A DNA stretch of 64,000 nt from an uncultured Pseudoalteromonas sp. (lineage in GTDB: Bacteria; Pseudomonadota; Gammaproteobacteria; Enterobacterales; Alteromonadaceae). Of the stretch, positions 55,353 to 63,925 are shown in pieces (the stretch's first letter is position 1; the number at the start of each line of letters is the position of its first letter). Below the pieces are notes generated by a model. The model saw only the letters and a list, made by a program, of their open reading frames with translations. It made no database searches and was not told where the DNA came from. The translations under genes were made by a program, and so were the position numbers. The stretch lies in the NCBI GenBank assembly GCA_947493455.1, contig CANLRB010000009.1:152789-216788 (forward strand), written 5' to 3'.

Positions 55353-55477
55353 AATAAAGTTTGTGAGTCGGGGTCACTAGTTATAAGGCTTACGTGCATC
55401 CAAAATTTGAATAAAGTTTGTGAATAGGTCGATGAGCCACATTAAATTACCTTACTTAAATTTAATGAAGTTTGTGA
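55353..55477 (+). repeat. Three spaced direct repeats, probable TnsB-binding sites
   Basis: AATAAAGTTTGTGA occurs at 55353-55366 and 55410-55423, and AATGAAGTTTGTGA at 55464-55477; spacings are 57 and 54 bases. The first copy begins 11 bases from the terminal TGT. Form and spacing recall the three TnsB sites of Tn7L, whose right-end sites contain ACAATAAAGTCTTAAACTG. Confidence 0.7.
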
Positions 55478-55565
55478 CTAAACTCGATTTCTATTAATTG
55501 ATTTATATGCTCGTTGGTAGAAAGCAGCAAAAGGCAAAAGTGATACAAACAGTACTTTGATGCAC

Positions 55566-56912
55566 TTACTCAGAATAAAATCTTGTGCCTGTTTCACCTT
55601 TCTTTATTCTCTCAAGCCAGTCATGATAAACGTATGGCCTCAAATGAGGCTTTTTCCCTTTTCTTTGCTCTAGAAGCTTTTGTAAGCTATCAGCATTATC
55701 AGAAAATTCGAAAAAGTGGTTTTCCATATCATAATCAATATTTCTTTTAGTATTAACGAACTCACCAGTTGATAAAGCTATTGATGGTAAAAATAAATTT
55801 GATTTTTCATAACTGTGCCAAGATTTATTTTTGTTAGCTACTGCTGATAATCTTGCTAATTGAAAACCTTTTTCAGCAAACAATTCACATCCTAAATCAT
55901 ATTCACTTTCCCACATTGTGGCGAATCTTTGTTTCCATTTTTCAAGGTCTTGCCCCTCAAATAAAAACGTACCAAACAATCTATCTTCTAATTGTTTCTC
56001 AAAATTAGCATGAGTATCAACAGGATCTTTTTCGAAAGAAAACTTTAATACAATTAACATAAGGCAAAGTAAAGATGGGCGATTCATCCCTCTACGAAGC
56101 TCCATTTTCAAAGAACTAATTAGTGTGGGATCTGAACTTCTGAATAAACCATCAATATACTCCTCAGGGAAGGTAGACATCATGACAGGCATATTCAGAA
56201 CAAGTTCACTGGCATAGTTTACAACCATTAACTTATGTCTAAACGACAACATGGGGAAAATTTGCTCAACGAAAGCGAGAATACACGTATATTCAGTTGA
56301 GTTTGATTCATGAAGTTTATCTGAATGATTTTCTTGTAAAAAACGTATTGAGACAATGTCCTCCCTTGTCTCATAAACATCTAGAGCGAATAACTGCTCC
56401 TGAGAGAAAGCATGTCCTTCTAGCACAGCAAGCATGCTCAATGGTGTTGAGTGAGTTAATAAAAATGACCTGCCGTCATTGTCATAATACTTAAATTGAA
56501 CATGAACACCGTGTTCCTCATCATAAGATAAAACTGCTCGCATCTCTCGATAGGAGAAACTCTTAGTATCTAAATCTCTGTTTAAATCAGTATGCTGCTC
56601 TATTTCTGAATCATTTAGTGCAAAAACATCTACATAATTTCCTTCATTGTCGCTAGTTAGACAGTTATATAGTCTATAGCTGTATTCAATCCCCCATAAA
56701 GTAGATGTCGAATCTAAAAAATGTACTGCTTCATGAATAAACGTTTTATAGAATTCAATTTCATTAGATGTAAACGACTCTGCTACATTAGAATTTATAA
56801 GTTCGCTTGCTCTCGATGCACTAATACCTAGTTTATCGTTGTTCAGTTCAATAAGCTGAGTAAAAAAGTAGTAACGACCATAGTCTCCGCTATTGAATAT
56901 AGTCTTGCTCAT
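55566..56912 (-). CDS. HExxH metallopeptidase-like protein (448 aa)
   Basis: HEAVH at residues 60-64 (in YKTFIHEAVHFLDSTSTLWG) is a zinc-peptidase motif on a helix, followed by long alpha-helical sequence without a signal peptide, so it is probably cytosolic. I know no family name. The product could be an effector that cuts a host or phage protein, or a processing enzyme. It is the last gene of the cargo string and lies next to the transposon left end. The HExxH motif could occur by chance, but the helical, aromatic context is typical. Confidence 0.6.
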   Translation of the reverse strand: MSKTIFNSGDYGRYYFFTQLIELNNDKLGISASRASELINSNVAESFTSNEIEFYKTFIHEAVHFLDSTSTLWGIEYSYRLYNCLTSDNEGNYVDVFALNDSEIEQHTDLNRDLDTKSFSYREMRAVLSYDEEHGVHVQFKYYDNDGRSFLLTHSTPLSMLAVLEGHAFSQEQLFALDVYETREDIVSIRFLQENHSDKLHESNSTEYTCILAFVEQIFPMLSFRHKLMVVNYASELVLNMPVMMSTFPEEYIDGLFRSSDPTLISSLKMELRRGMNRPSLLCLMLIVLKFSFEKDPVDTHANFEKQLEDRLFGTFLFEGQDLEKWKQRFATMWESEYDLGCELFAEKGFQLARLSAVANKNKSWHSYEKSNLFLPSIALSTGEFVNTKRNIDYDMENHFFEFSDNADSLQKLLEQRKGKKPHLRPYVYHDWLERIKKGETGTRFYSE

Positions 56913-56982
56913 TTAGCAGCTCCTTGCGGCTTCGCTTCTCAATATTAAGCTATTTATCAATTGTCTGGGGATTTCAATAACA

Positions 56983-57207
56983 TCACTCATATTCGCCCTT
57001 AAATTTCCTAGCATCTTGCTCTGTCACTTGAGTTAACAGCGGTTTCCCACCACCATGCTCATCTGACGCAGAATAAGTCAAAATCCAATACTCAGTCGTT
57101 AACTTGTTAAAATACAACTTTTCCCAACCTGAAGAATCAACCGCTAGCTCGGTAAGGTGTTTATTAATGAAACGATTGATTTCATCTATTCCAACCAATA
57201 TCCGCAT
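56983..57207 (-). CDS. Imm27-like immunity protein (74 aa)
   Basis: The protein shows W-x-K-L-Y then YWILTYSASDEHGGG and LLTQVTEQDARK, the pattern of the Imm27 immunity family (LY-x(5)-YWELTYP-x(2)-E-x-HGGG-P). Such proteins neutralise toxins of polymorphic toxin systems. No cognate toxin is seen beside it. It overlaps the previous gene by one base, so it is translated in coupling. Confidence 0.7.
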   Translation of the reverse strand: MRILVGIDEINRFINKHLTELAVDSSGWEKLYFNKLTTEYWILTYSASDEHGGGKPLLTQVTEQDARKFKGEYE

Positions 57208-57683
57208 TATTTGTCCCTATCGCCAAAATAACGCTTAAACAATCTCGGACACAAAAACTGATTAGCAGCATCATCAAACAACCAATTTGAAGAATGCTGA
57301 ATATGGCAGAACACTTGATCAATAAAGTAAGCCATTTCCTTCAAATATACTTTTGATTCTTTGTTTTTAAGCCCCTTAGAAATTCGAACTTGAATTAAGT
57401 CTTTGCGTACATTTTCATTCACCCTGAAATAAACTCTAACCCCTTCTTCAGAGTAATAATCGGTGCCAAATGCATCTCCTTCAATTTCCCATTCAGCTTT
57501 ATGCATTTGCTTTTTAGTTGCCACCCCATTTATAAAACTTTTGGCAACTTTCATGTTTCTACTAAAGCTTTCCCCAGATCTAAAACGAGACAACTTTGCG
57601 CAACTTTCTAATAAGTATCTTTTTATTAAGTATTCTTTATTTTTATCTTTTTTAATTACTTCTAATTGTTTTAATACGTTCAT
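57207..57683 (-). CDS. Hypothetical protein (158 aa), possible immunity protein
   Basis: Unrecognised. A basic helical start (MNVLKQLEVIKKDKNKEYLI) is followed by an alpha/beta part with EGDAFGTDYYSEEGVRVYFR and an aromatic end (NWLFDDAANQFL). It lies 11 bases after the gene at 57695 and overlaps the Imm27-like gene by one base. Immunity function is inferred from this context only. Confidence 0.5.
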   Translation of the reverse strand: MNVLKQLEVIKKDKNKEYLIKRYLLESCAKLSRFRSGESFSRNMKVAKSFINGVATKKQMHKAEWEIEGDAFGTDYYSEEGVRVYFRVNENVRKDLIQVRISKGLKNKESKVYLKEMAYFIDQVFCHIQHSSNWLFDDAANQFLCPRLFKRYFGDRDK

Positions 57684-57694
57684 ATAAAAGGCAT

Positions 57695-58282
57695 CTATTC
57701 GATGCGAGTTTGTTGTGTTGTATTGTGTTGTTCTACTTGTTCAGAATTAACTTCTAACCACTTTTGGCATTCATCCAGCAAATAACTAAGAAACTTCTGT
57801 TCAGCTTCATCTCTAGGAAGATCTTCATGGCAAATCAGCCTTGAACCGTCACGGCAATCCCAAACCTCTCGTAACCAACAAAACACCTGCTCAAGTTTCA
57901 AGTTACTGCCTAAATATTTGCCATCAGGTAGTTCCGTATCAATCTCATGATGAACATCCCAATATATGAAGTTCACACCTTCCATTAGGTCGATAGACCT
58001 TGATGAGATTCGCTTCATTATATCTTCGGTTACTAACCATGCAGCAGCTACTCTAGTTGGAACATTGATGTCCATTTCTTCCATAGCTTTGAGAAACAGT
58101 TCTGACGCTTCCGACATTATTGGATCTTTATCCATCTGTAAAAAGTTTATGCTGTCGGTGTATATTCCTTGATTTAGCCATGTATCCGCCAGCGTTACCA
58201 AATCAGTTGATGAGAGCAAACCTAGCTGAAAATAAGCAATTGCAATATCAGGAGGTAAAGGAAATATATTATTTGCATTCAT
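57695..58282 (-). CDS. Hypothetical protein (195 aa), possible immunity protein
   Basis: The start FPLPPDIAIAYFQLGLLSST, a DTWLNQGIYTDSINFL helix and a later IYWDVHHEID segment suggest an all-helical cytosolic protein similar in build to DUF2247-type immunity proteins, though I cannot confirm that. It is tightly spaced with the genes before and after it. Confidence 0.5.
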   Translation of the reverse strand: MNANNIFPLPPDIAIAYFQLGLLSSTDLVTLADTWLNQGIYTDSINFLQMDKDPIMSEASELFLKAMEEMDINVPTRVAAAWLVTEDIMKRISSRSIDLMEGVNFIYWDVHHEIDTELPDGKYLGSNLKLEQVFCWLREVWDCRDGSRLICHEDLPRDEAEQKFLSYLLDECQKWLEVNSEQVEQHNTTQQTRIE

Positions 58283-58307
58283 TTAATTAATATCCATTTA
58301 ATTAAAC

Positions 58308-59333
58308 CTAGGTCTCTAGTTGCCACGGATAAGTAACATAGCCTTTATCTTGAAAAAACTGTTTAGTACTGTCGTTCCATTTATTGCTTCCAGACCATAA
58401 TGAAATCACTTTAAGTGAACTAGGCCAGTCATTGTGTTTCAAAGTATCTAAATCCAATTTGGTCCTACTGACACTTAAGCGAAAAAGCTCTTTTTGTGAG
58501 GTTAGGTTTAGTATTTTTGATAGATTCTTACAGTTGCCAATGATTAGGCTCTTCAAACTTGCTTCGCTGAGGTCGATAAATTCTAACTTTGTCTGATCTT
58601 CAATATGCAAACACTCCAGATTCGGGAATTCTGCAAATGAAGGTAGCTTTTCGAATCCTCGGACTCGCAATATACGTAAGGTTTTTAGTGTAGGGATAGA
58701 TAACTCATCAATATCGTCTCTTCCTCCCAACAATATCTCTAACTCTTCTAGTGCCAATGTTTCATTCAAAAATTCCAAAGACACCTTTCTGTTAATTTGA
58801 CTTAGCTTAAGCTGTTTCAAAGTAGATATCGATTTTATAGATTCGATATTTTTTGTATGCCCAACAACGCTCAACTCTATGAGTGAAGTAGCATTTTCTA
58901 ATGGTTTTAGATCGAGATTCTTTTTTCTGGTCTCAGAAATACTCAAATCTTTTAGACCAGCTAATTGAAGTTGGCTTAGAAAATCTTTGTCGGAAAACTC
59001 AAATACACCAAATGAAAGAACCTCAACATTCTTTAGCTGATATAGATGTTCGATGTTCTCGATTTCCGACAAACAATCAATAGACAAATTAACTACGTTA
59101 GGGATATAAGAAAGCCAAGTTGCATCAAAAGCACCAGAATAATGACCGTAAAACCTAACTTCTAATTTAGCTCCATATTTCAGGCATAAATCACCAACCT
59201 GCTTCAATAATTGTGAGTTGTATACTGGTTCACAGTATTGAATTACTGGATATTCACCACTATTAATAACATCTATTATTTCTTGTTCAACAATGTTGGC
59301 TGGGTCGTTTAGCCTATTAAATTTTTTAACCAA
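58308..59333 (-). CDS. Leucine-rich repeat protein (341 aa)
   Basis: From about residue 75 the protein is a run of LRR units of 20-24 residues: VVNLSIDCLSEIENIEHLYQ, LKNVEVLSFGVFEFSDKDFL, LKDLSISE, LIELSVVGHTKNIESI, LKQLKLSQINRKVSLEFL, LRILRVRGFEKLPSFAEF, LECLHIEDQTKLEFIDLS and LKSLIIGNCKNLSKILNL. The N-terminal 70 residues are separate. It has no signal peptide and thus should be cytosolic, probably binding another protein, perhaps an effector. Located between the M74 peptidase and possible immunity genes. Confidence 0.7.
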   Translation of the reverse strand: MVKKFNRLNDPANIVEQEIIDVINSGEYPVIQYCEPVYNSQLLKQVGDLCLKYGAKLEVRFYGHYSGAFDATWLSYIPNVVNLSIDCLSEIENIEHLYQLKNVEVLSFGVFEFSDKDFLSQLQLAGLKDLSISETRKKNLDLKPLENATSLIELSVVGHTKNIESIKSISTLKQLKLSQINRKVSLEFLNETLALEELEILLGGRDDIDELSIPTLKTLRILRVRGFEKLPSFAEFPNLECLHIEDQTKLEFIDLSEASLKSLIIGNCKNLSKILNLTSQKELFRLSVSRTKLDLDTLKHNDWPSSLKVISLWSGSNKWNDSTKQFFQDKGYVTYPWQLET

Positions 59334-59356
59334 TTCACTTTCCTTACAAAAACCAG

Positions 59357-60043
59357 TTATTTATTACAAGGGATCTGAAAATCTACATGATAGTGCTCAT
59401 CGTGCCTTACCCATGAACGCTTCTTTGAAAACTGAATGTTCTCTTTCAGATAATCCGCATATTGAGTCTTAAATAAGTTAGGTTGTAACTTAGGGTCAAA
59501 AATCACGCGCCATAAATCATAGCCATGTTTAACAGACTGTTTGTGTAACGCTACAATGTGAGCGGCAAGCGCTTCATAATCAATAGACAAATTTTCATAC
59601 TTATCTGACTCATTAAACTCGATGTCATATCCAAATTTGTTCAGTGGATGGGTTGGAAGGTGAGTTGATTTTCCTTTTGAGTCCATTACAGGTGTCATAA
59701 AATCCACAGATAAGCCGTTTTGGTGGGTCTTGTGAGGTTTGAACTTCCCTCCCTCTTCAAAGCCAGTTTCTGCATATTTGTATAACTTTTTGGGCTGCAT
59801 AACCTCAAGATCAAAATATGCATCAACAACAATATCTCTCACTTTTGAATGAACATAAGTTCTACCAGCTAATCTTGCGATACTGCTATAACCGACATAA
59901 TTATTGCCTTCATCAGGAAGCTGGACACCGTGTTCAAGCCTTCCTACCGATGTGGTTCCAAAACAAGTACTTTCCTTAGCGCCAACATTGAAACTAAATA
60001 TGGTTAGAACACATAGGAAACTGGAAATTACTTTATTCACCAT
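59357..60043 (-). CDS. MepA-type (M74) murein endopeptidase-like protein
   Basis: The 228-residue protein has a signal peptide (to VGA). The LAS-type zinc site is intact: His 107 and Asp 114 in HQNGLSVDFM and the HxH of HDEHYHVDF (217 and 219). This pattern belongs to penicillin-insensitive murein endopeptidase and related D,D- or L,D-endopeptidases, so it should cut peptidoglycan cross-links in the periplasm. It overlaps the FAD oxidase gene by 11 bases and is co-transcribed with it. It is shorter and more divergent than chromosomal MepA, which fits a cargo gene. Confidence 0.75.
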   Translation of the reverse strand: MVNKVISSFLCVLTIFSFNVGAKESTCFGTTSVGRLEHGVQLPDEGNNYVGYSSIARLAGRTYVHSKVRDIVVDAYFDLEVMQPKKLYKYAETGFEEGGKFKPHKTHQNGLSVDFMTPVMDSKGKSTHLPTHPLNKFGYDIEFNESDKYENLSIDYEALAAHIVALHKQSVKHGYDLWRVIFDPKLQPNLFKTQYADYLKENIQFSKKRSWVRHDEHYHVDFQIPCNK

Positions 60044-61496
60044 AATGCTGCTCCCACAATTTATTACTGAATCGATTGTTGGGGTCTAGCTTCTTCTTCA
60101 ATTCAAAGAATTCTCCAGCTCTAGGGTACGCATTATGAAATTGCTCTGTCGTAGCGTGCAATTGGTATGGCAAATAATATGCTCCACCTTCAGAAATTAC
60201 CACGTCAATCATTTCCCGACTCCACGCTTTAACCTCTTCCTTATGCTGTTCAGATGTTCCTTGGCGGTAATAGACAACAAAGGCAAACACCTCATTTCTT
60301 GCCCAAGCAAGTAGTGAGCCTGTATCAGGCAAAGCGTGGCGTATTGATACATTAAGCACATTTACATCATAAGCTTTAAAAATCGCTGACATTTTTGCAG
60401 AGAAACTATCAAACCTATCAATAGGAACAAAATATTCTCTCAAAACATAAGTTTCATCTTTTCTGCTTTTGGGTTCTAGTTCTCTAACATCATAACTAGC
60501 CTCATAGTTTCGCCATTGAACAGCTTCAGAAGAGTACTGAATAGGCTCAAAAATGTATTGTCTCATCCATTTACCAAGGTCAGTATCAGCAACAAACTTA
60601 GCTGCTTTAGGTTGCCACCAATAATCCTTGTTACGTGAAATCAATTTATCTTGAACTGTAAGAGGCTTTTCAGTGTTAACCCAGCTAACACTATTCACAT
60701 GTGTATAATCTGGCGGATAAATATCAGCATTATGAAAAACGACACTTGGGTTGTTTTTTACATTCTGTTCAAAGAAAGTGGTGTATTTATCAATCGTCAT
60801 GTAGTCAGTTTCCCGACCAACTTTTACATTTGGCACAAGCTCAAGAGTCGCCTCTGCGATAACACCAAGCCCCCCATATCCTCCGATGACACCAAAAAAC
60901 ACTTCAGAATTTTCATCTGGCGATGCATTTACAATTGAGCCATCTGCTAAAACAACTTTTATAGATTTAACTGATCTTATAATTGGCCCCTCGCCCATAT
61001 AACGTCCATGCACATTAACACTCAAAGAACCACCAACGGTGAAGTTAGAGTATGACTGCATAATTTTTATAGAGAGATCTTCCGGATCAATAACATCTTG
61101 AATATCGCGCCAGCGAATACCACTTTGGACAGTAATTTCTTTGGAAGAGGGAGAAAACGAAATAACCTGATTAAATTCCCTCATATCTAAATGAAGATGA
61201 TCTTCAAGTGCAATTTGACCACCTTGGCTAAACCGACCACCACCAATAGATACTTTCCCTTTTGTCGCACTTATCGCTTGCTGAATATCCACGATGGATT
61301 TGGGCGAGACTACTTTCGACACTTCGATAGGGTTAAGTTGAGTGACATCATTTACTAAATTAACGTTATCGGGAAGAGGTTCTGGATCTGGCGAAAAGTC
61401 CACCAAAACATAGGCTACAAGCAACAAAATTGATGTTAAGATTGCAACCACAATAATTGAAATACATTTTAAAACGTTCTTCCCTGCTGAGAACAT
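60033..61496 (-). CDS. Membrane-anchored FAD-linked oxidase
   Basis: The 487-residue protein has one N-terminal transmembrane helix (ISIIVVAILTSILLLVAYVLVDF), so the enzyme domain faces the periplasm. The PCMH-type FAD-binding domain is at about 55-225: KGKVSIGGGRFSQGG, then SNFTVGGSLSVNVHGRYMGE and VIGGYGGLGVIAEATLELVP. The C-terminal part ends DPNNRFSNKLW, as in vanillyl-alcohol or sugar-lactone oxidase-like proteins. The substrate is unknown. It overlaps the M74 peptidase gene. Confidence 0.8.
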   Translation of the reverse strand: MFSAGKNVLKCISIIVVAILTSILLLVAYVLVDFSPDPEPLPDNVNLVNDVTQLNPIEVSKVVSPKSIVDIQQAISATKGKVSIGGGRFSQGGQIALEDHLHLDMREFNQVISFSPSSKEITVQSGIRWRDIQDVIDPEDLSIKIMQSYSNFTVGGSLSVNVHGRYMGEGPIIRSVKSIKVVLADGSIVNASPDENSEVFFGVIGGYGGLGVIAEATLELVPNVKVGRETDYMTIDKYTTFFEQNVKNNPSVVFHNADIYPPDYTHVNSVSWVNTEKPLTVQDKLISRNKDYWWQPKAAKFVADTDLGKWMRQYIFEPIQYSSEAVQWRNYEASYDVRELEPKSRKDETYVLREYFVPIDRFDSFSAKMSAIFKAYDVNVLNVSIRHALPDTGSLLAWARNEVFAFVVYYRQGTSEQHKEEVKAWSREMIDVVISEGGAYYLPYQLHATTEQFHNAYPRAGEFFELKKKLDPNNRFSNKLWEQHYGE

Positions 61497-61682
61497 AAAA
61501 TCCCTTTATTTTTATAATTTTATTGAGCAGCTAGATTACCACTTTAATCTCAACTTTGTCCAAAACAGATGGATTTTAGCGCCTTGTTTAAGAAAAACAT
61601 TTACCGAGTCCATGTTCGCAAAAAATATCGATAAAGCGACATCGATAGATGCCGTTTTATAAACTTAGAGCCACTCAAACTA

Positions 61683-61865
61683 CTATGTTTTGTTAGAACC
61701 AACATAAGATGAACTCTTAGCTCTTTCTAATTGATGCTTTTTAGCAGCATCTTGCTCTTCCTTACTTTTGTAATCAGCTCTCAAAAAGTTAAAACTAGGC
61801 CCATCGTCAACGATTAACTCTTTAAGGTTACCTTTTCCGTTAAATTCATGTTTTTGATCAGTCAT
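61683..61865 (-). CDS. Small acidic/basic protein (60 aa) after tniQ
   Basis: GGAG seven to eight bases before the ATG at 61865 supports the start MTDQKHEFNGKGNLKEL. The end is a charged helix (KEEQDAAKKHQLERAK) and SSSYVGSNKT. No family recognised. It begins one base after the stop codon of the shifted tniQ frame, so it looks like the next gene of the tni operon. Confidence 0.5.
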   Translation of the reverse strand: MTDQKHEFNGKGNLKELIVDDGPSFNFLRADYKSKEEQDAAKKHQLERAKSSSYVGSNKT

Positions 61866-61866
61866 T

Positions 61867-61972
61867 TTAATTCTCCAGTTTTTTATATTGCTTGCGGGTT
61901 GGTAGATGTCGGTATAGCCAATTTTTGTCATGCTTAAAAAGCCACATGTAACTGGCGTTAAATTTTTTTTTT
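61867..61972 (-). other. Run of ten A residues and out-of-frame TnsD C-terminus
   Basis: On the - strand, ten A residues (61963-61972) lie just before the tniQ stop. Read with one base less, the frame continues FNASYMWLFKHDKNWLYRHL and ends ...KKLEN at 61867. This is a TnsD-like C-terminus (the Y-WL-KHD-WL-LP pattern), cut off from the main frame. Confidence 0.7.
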
Positions 61973-63307
61973 GAGTTGATTGCGTGTGTACCTAGGAAAC
62001 TCCTTCACAGCTTTAGATAGTAACTTTCGATGAGTCATCTGTTTTGCTCTAAATCGCAGGTACTTGCGCAACTCAACAAGCTCAGGATGTTGCGTCAATA
62101 CTTGTTCTATGGCACCTGTACTCAAGTTAAATCCTTTTGCAATGTCACCTGTTGGAACGCCCATCATGAGTTTGCGCAATATTGCTCTGCGGTCAGGTTC
62201 AAAAACTTTTGCTGCTCGACTTTTCACTTTTCCGCCACCAGCAACAACTTTCGATTTCACTGCTGTAACACTCAATTTCATCTGTTTAGCAATGTTCCGA
62301 AGGCTTTTGCCTTGTCTGAAAAGGTTTAAAATTAGCTTATTTTTTACAGTATTGTTTGTCCGCTCTCGTTTTACAGTATGAGAGTTAAAGTGCGACTCTA
62401 GCTCTTCGTTAGCACAATAATATTTTGATAAAAACGACTCTGGTGTAGAAAAGAGGTACGCCATCAAAGCCAAGTGCTTAGCTGGATGAAAGTGGCAATC
62501 ATGGTAGTTGTAAAAAAGCTGGCACGGATAAGGATAGGTTTTGTTGGTTGTGAATAACGTTTGCCATGCAGCATGTTTCAATTCTGCGGCATAATGATCC
62601 TGCAAATCTTCTCTTAAACACTTCTGCCTAATCCTAAGACTCTTGCAAGCAAACTCTTTATTAAATAGCTCAAGGCGATAACAGTTTGTGAGCCGTTCAT
62701 AATCAAACATATCAAAATCTGATTGAGTAAGTGCCCAGTGGCTAAAATTAGCAAAGTGGTTTGGAAGCAATACTGCGCTCTCTTTTAATTCACAGTGCTG
62801 TTGCGGTGGTAACGCCACATGTCTGCGCGTGACCTGAGTTTCCCTCAACTCTTGACCATGTACGGGGCAGATTATCAATCCATACATTTGATGCTTTCGA
62901 TGCCAATACGCCACACCATATTGTTTCAAATCCTCATTTGCACACTCTAGGCAGTAGTACAAGCTCCCACCTGCTTTGACCCGGTTTGATGTAATACCCA
63001 ACCACTTTTGCACGAACTCAACGTCACCAGTTAGCAGAGCCTGTTTGACCAACTGGTATTTGCTTTGACCTAGAAATGGTTTGAAGTAGTTTAAACTTGT
63101 GTGATTTTTTAAAAGTACATTTCGCTCTATGTTGAAGTTGTCTGAAATCCAAGGGATCAGGCTTGGAAATGGACTATTTATTTGACGATTGTCACTTCCC
63201 CAAAAGTCGTTTTGAGCAATTCTAATATGAGGATAACCACAAAAATATAATTGCCTTACAATAAAGCTTGTTAATGTTTCATCAGGAAATAAACCGCTAT
63301 AGTCCAC
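61958..63307 (-). CDS. tniQ: TniQ/TnsD-family transposition target selector
   Basis: The 449-residue reading starts with FPDETLTSFIVRQLYFCGY, as in TnsD. A complete TniQ zinc finger follows: CLEC (119-122), YWHRKHQM and CPVH (147-150). The C-terminal half has two HTH-like units typical of TnsD (RQGKSLRNIAKQMKLSVTAV and MGVPTGDIAKGFNLSTGAIE). TnsD binds the target site and recruits TnsC. The frame stops after NQLKKKI, but the true C-terminus continues in another frame beyond a run of ten A. It overlaps the truncated tniQ by 11 bases. Confidence 0.85.
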   Translation of the reverse strand: MDYSGLFPDETLTSFIVRQLYFCGYPHIRIAQNDFWGSDNRQINSPFPSLIPWISDNFNIERNVLLKNHTSLNYFKPFLGQSKYQLVKQALLTGDVEFVQKWLGITSNRVKAGGSLYYCLECANEDLKQYGVAYWHRKHQMYGLIICPVHGQELRETQVTRRHVALPPQQHCELKESAVLLPNHFANFSHWALTQSDFDMFDYERLTNCYRLELFNKEFACKSLRIRQKCLREDLQDHYAAELKHAAWQTLFTTNKTYPYPCQLFYNYHDCHFHPAKHLALMAYLFSTPESFLSKYYCANEELESHFNSHTVKRERTNNTVKNKLILNLFRQGKSLRNIAKQMKLSVTAVKSKVVAGGGKVKSRAAKVFEPDRRAILRKLMMGVPTGDIAKGFNLSTGAIEQVLTQHPELVELRKYLRFRAKQMTHRKLLSKAVKEFPRYTRNQLKKKI

Positions 63308-63845
63308 GGCAATCTCCTAGTAGGATATTTTCAACTTCACGCTGGGTATAAAACATGCGCAAGCTGGCAATGTAAGAAAGTGGAGGAAAATATTTTTCGC
63401 TATATATGAGAAGCAGCAAATTTATACAATGTGGGACTATAGGGCTATCATAGTTGTAGTCAATAAATTCAAAATATCTCTTATAATATCCATCCAGCAC
63501 AAGATACTCTAAAGCGCTTTGAAACTCTTTCAGTCTAGAACGGTGATTTTTCAATAAGTGCTGTTTATTATCGGGCAGTGATAAAGCTCTTTTTAGAGCA
63601 ATCTTGATTTCTATTAATCGACTTTGAGCCTTTGAAGTTAAAGCCCTAATCGATAATGATTCAAGCCACAACTCTTCTTCTGACAACTCCAGCGCATGGA
63701 TTGGTATATTTTTATTACACAGAGGGCATCTATCATTTTTGGGAGGCAATACAAAATTTGCGAGCTTTGTTAAATGATAAACTTTACAAACGCAGCCATA
63801 ATTCAACTCTATTAGATGAACTGGACACCTAAGTATTGAAGGCAT
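63297..63845 (-). pseudogene. tniQ: 5'-truncated TniQ/TnsD-family gene
   Basis: The frame begins MPSILRCPVHLIELNYGCVC, which is the second half of a TniQ zinc finger. Upstream of the ATG the same frame continues to 63902 with CVEQDKLDFGTRYWHVTHQ, the preceding part of that finger (compare YWHRKHQ in the neighbour), then meets TAG at 63903-63905 and another TAG further on. So the N-terminal 120 or so residues are lost. The remainder, about 180 residues, is largely helical. It overlaps the next tniQ by 11 bases. Confidence 0.7.
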
Positions 63846-63909
63846 TTGATGAGTAACATGCCAATACCTAGTCCCGAAATCTAACTTATCTTGCTCTACA
63901 CACTACACT

Positions 63910-63924
63910 CTAGATATAATCTAG
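63910..63924. promoter_or_regulatory. CTAGAT-N3-ATCTAG palindrome
   Basis: A perfect 6+6 inverted repeat with 3-base centre at the junction between the broken tniQ and the sequence leading to the + strand start at 63989. It may be an operator for that gene, or a scar at the junction. Two further CTAG motifs follow before 63950. Confidence 0.35.
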
Positions 63925-63925
63925 T

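Noticed and set aside
55353-55477. The three direct repeats taken as a CRISPR array or plasmid iterons
   Set aside because: Only three copies of 14 bases with unequal spacing, no cas gene and no replication gene nearby; a transposon end explains them better.
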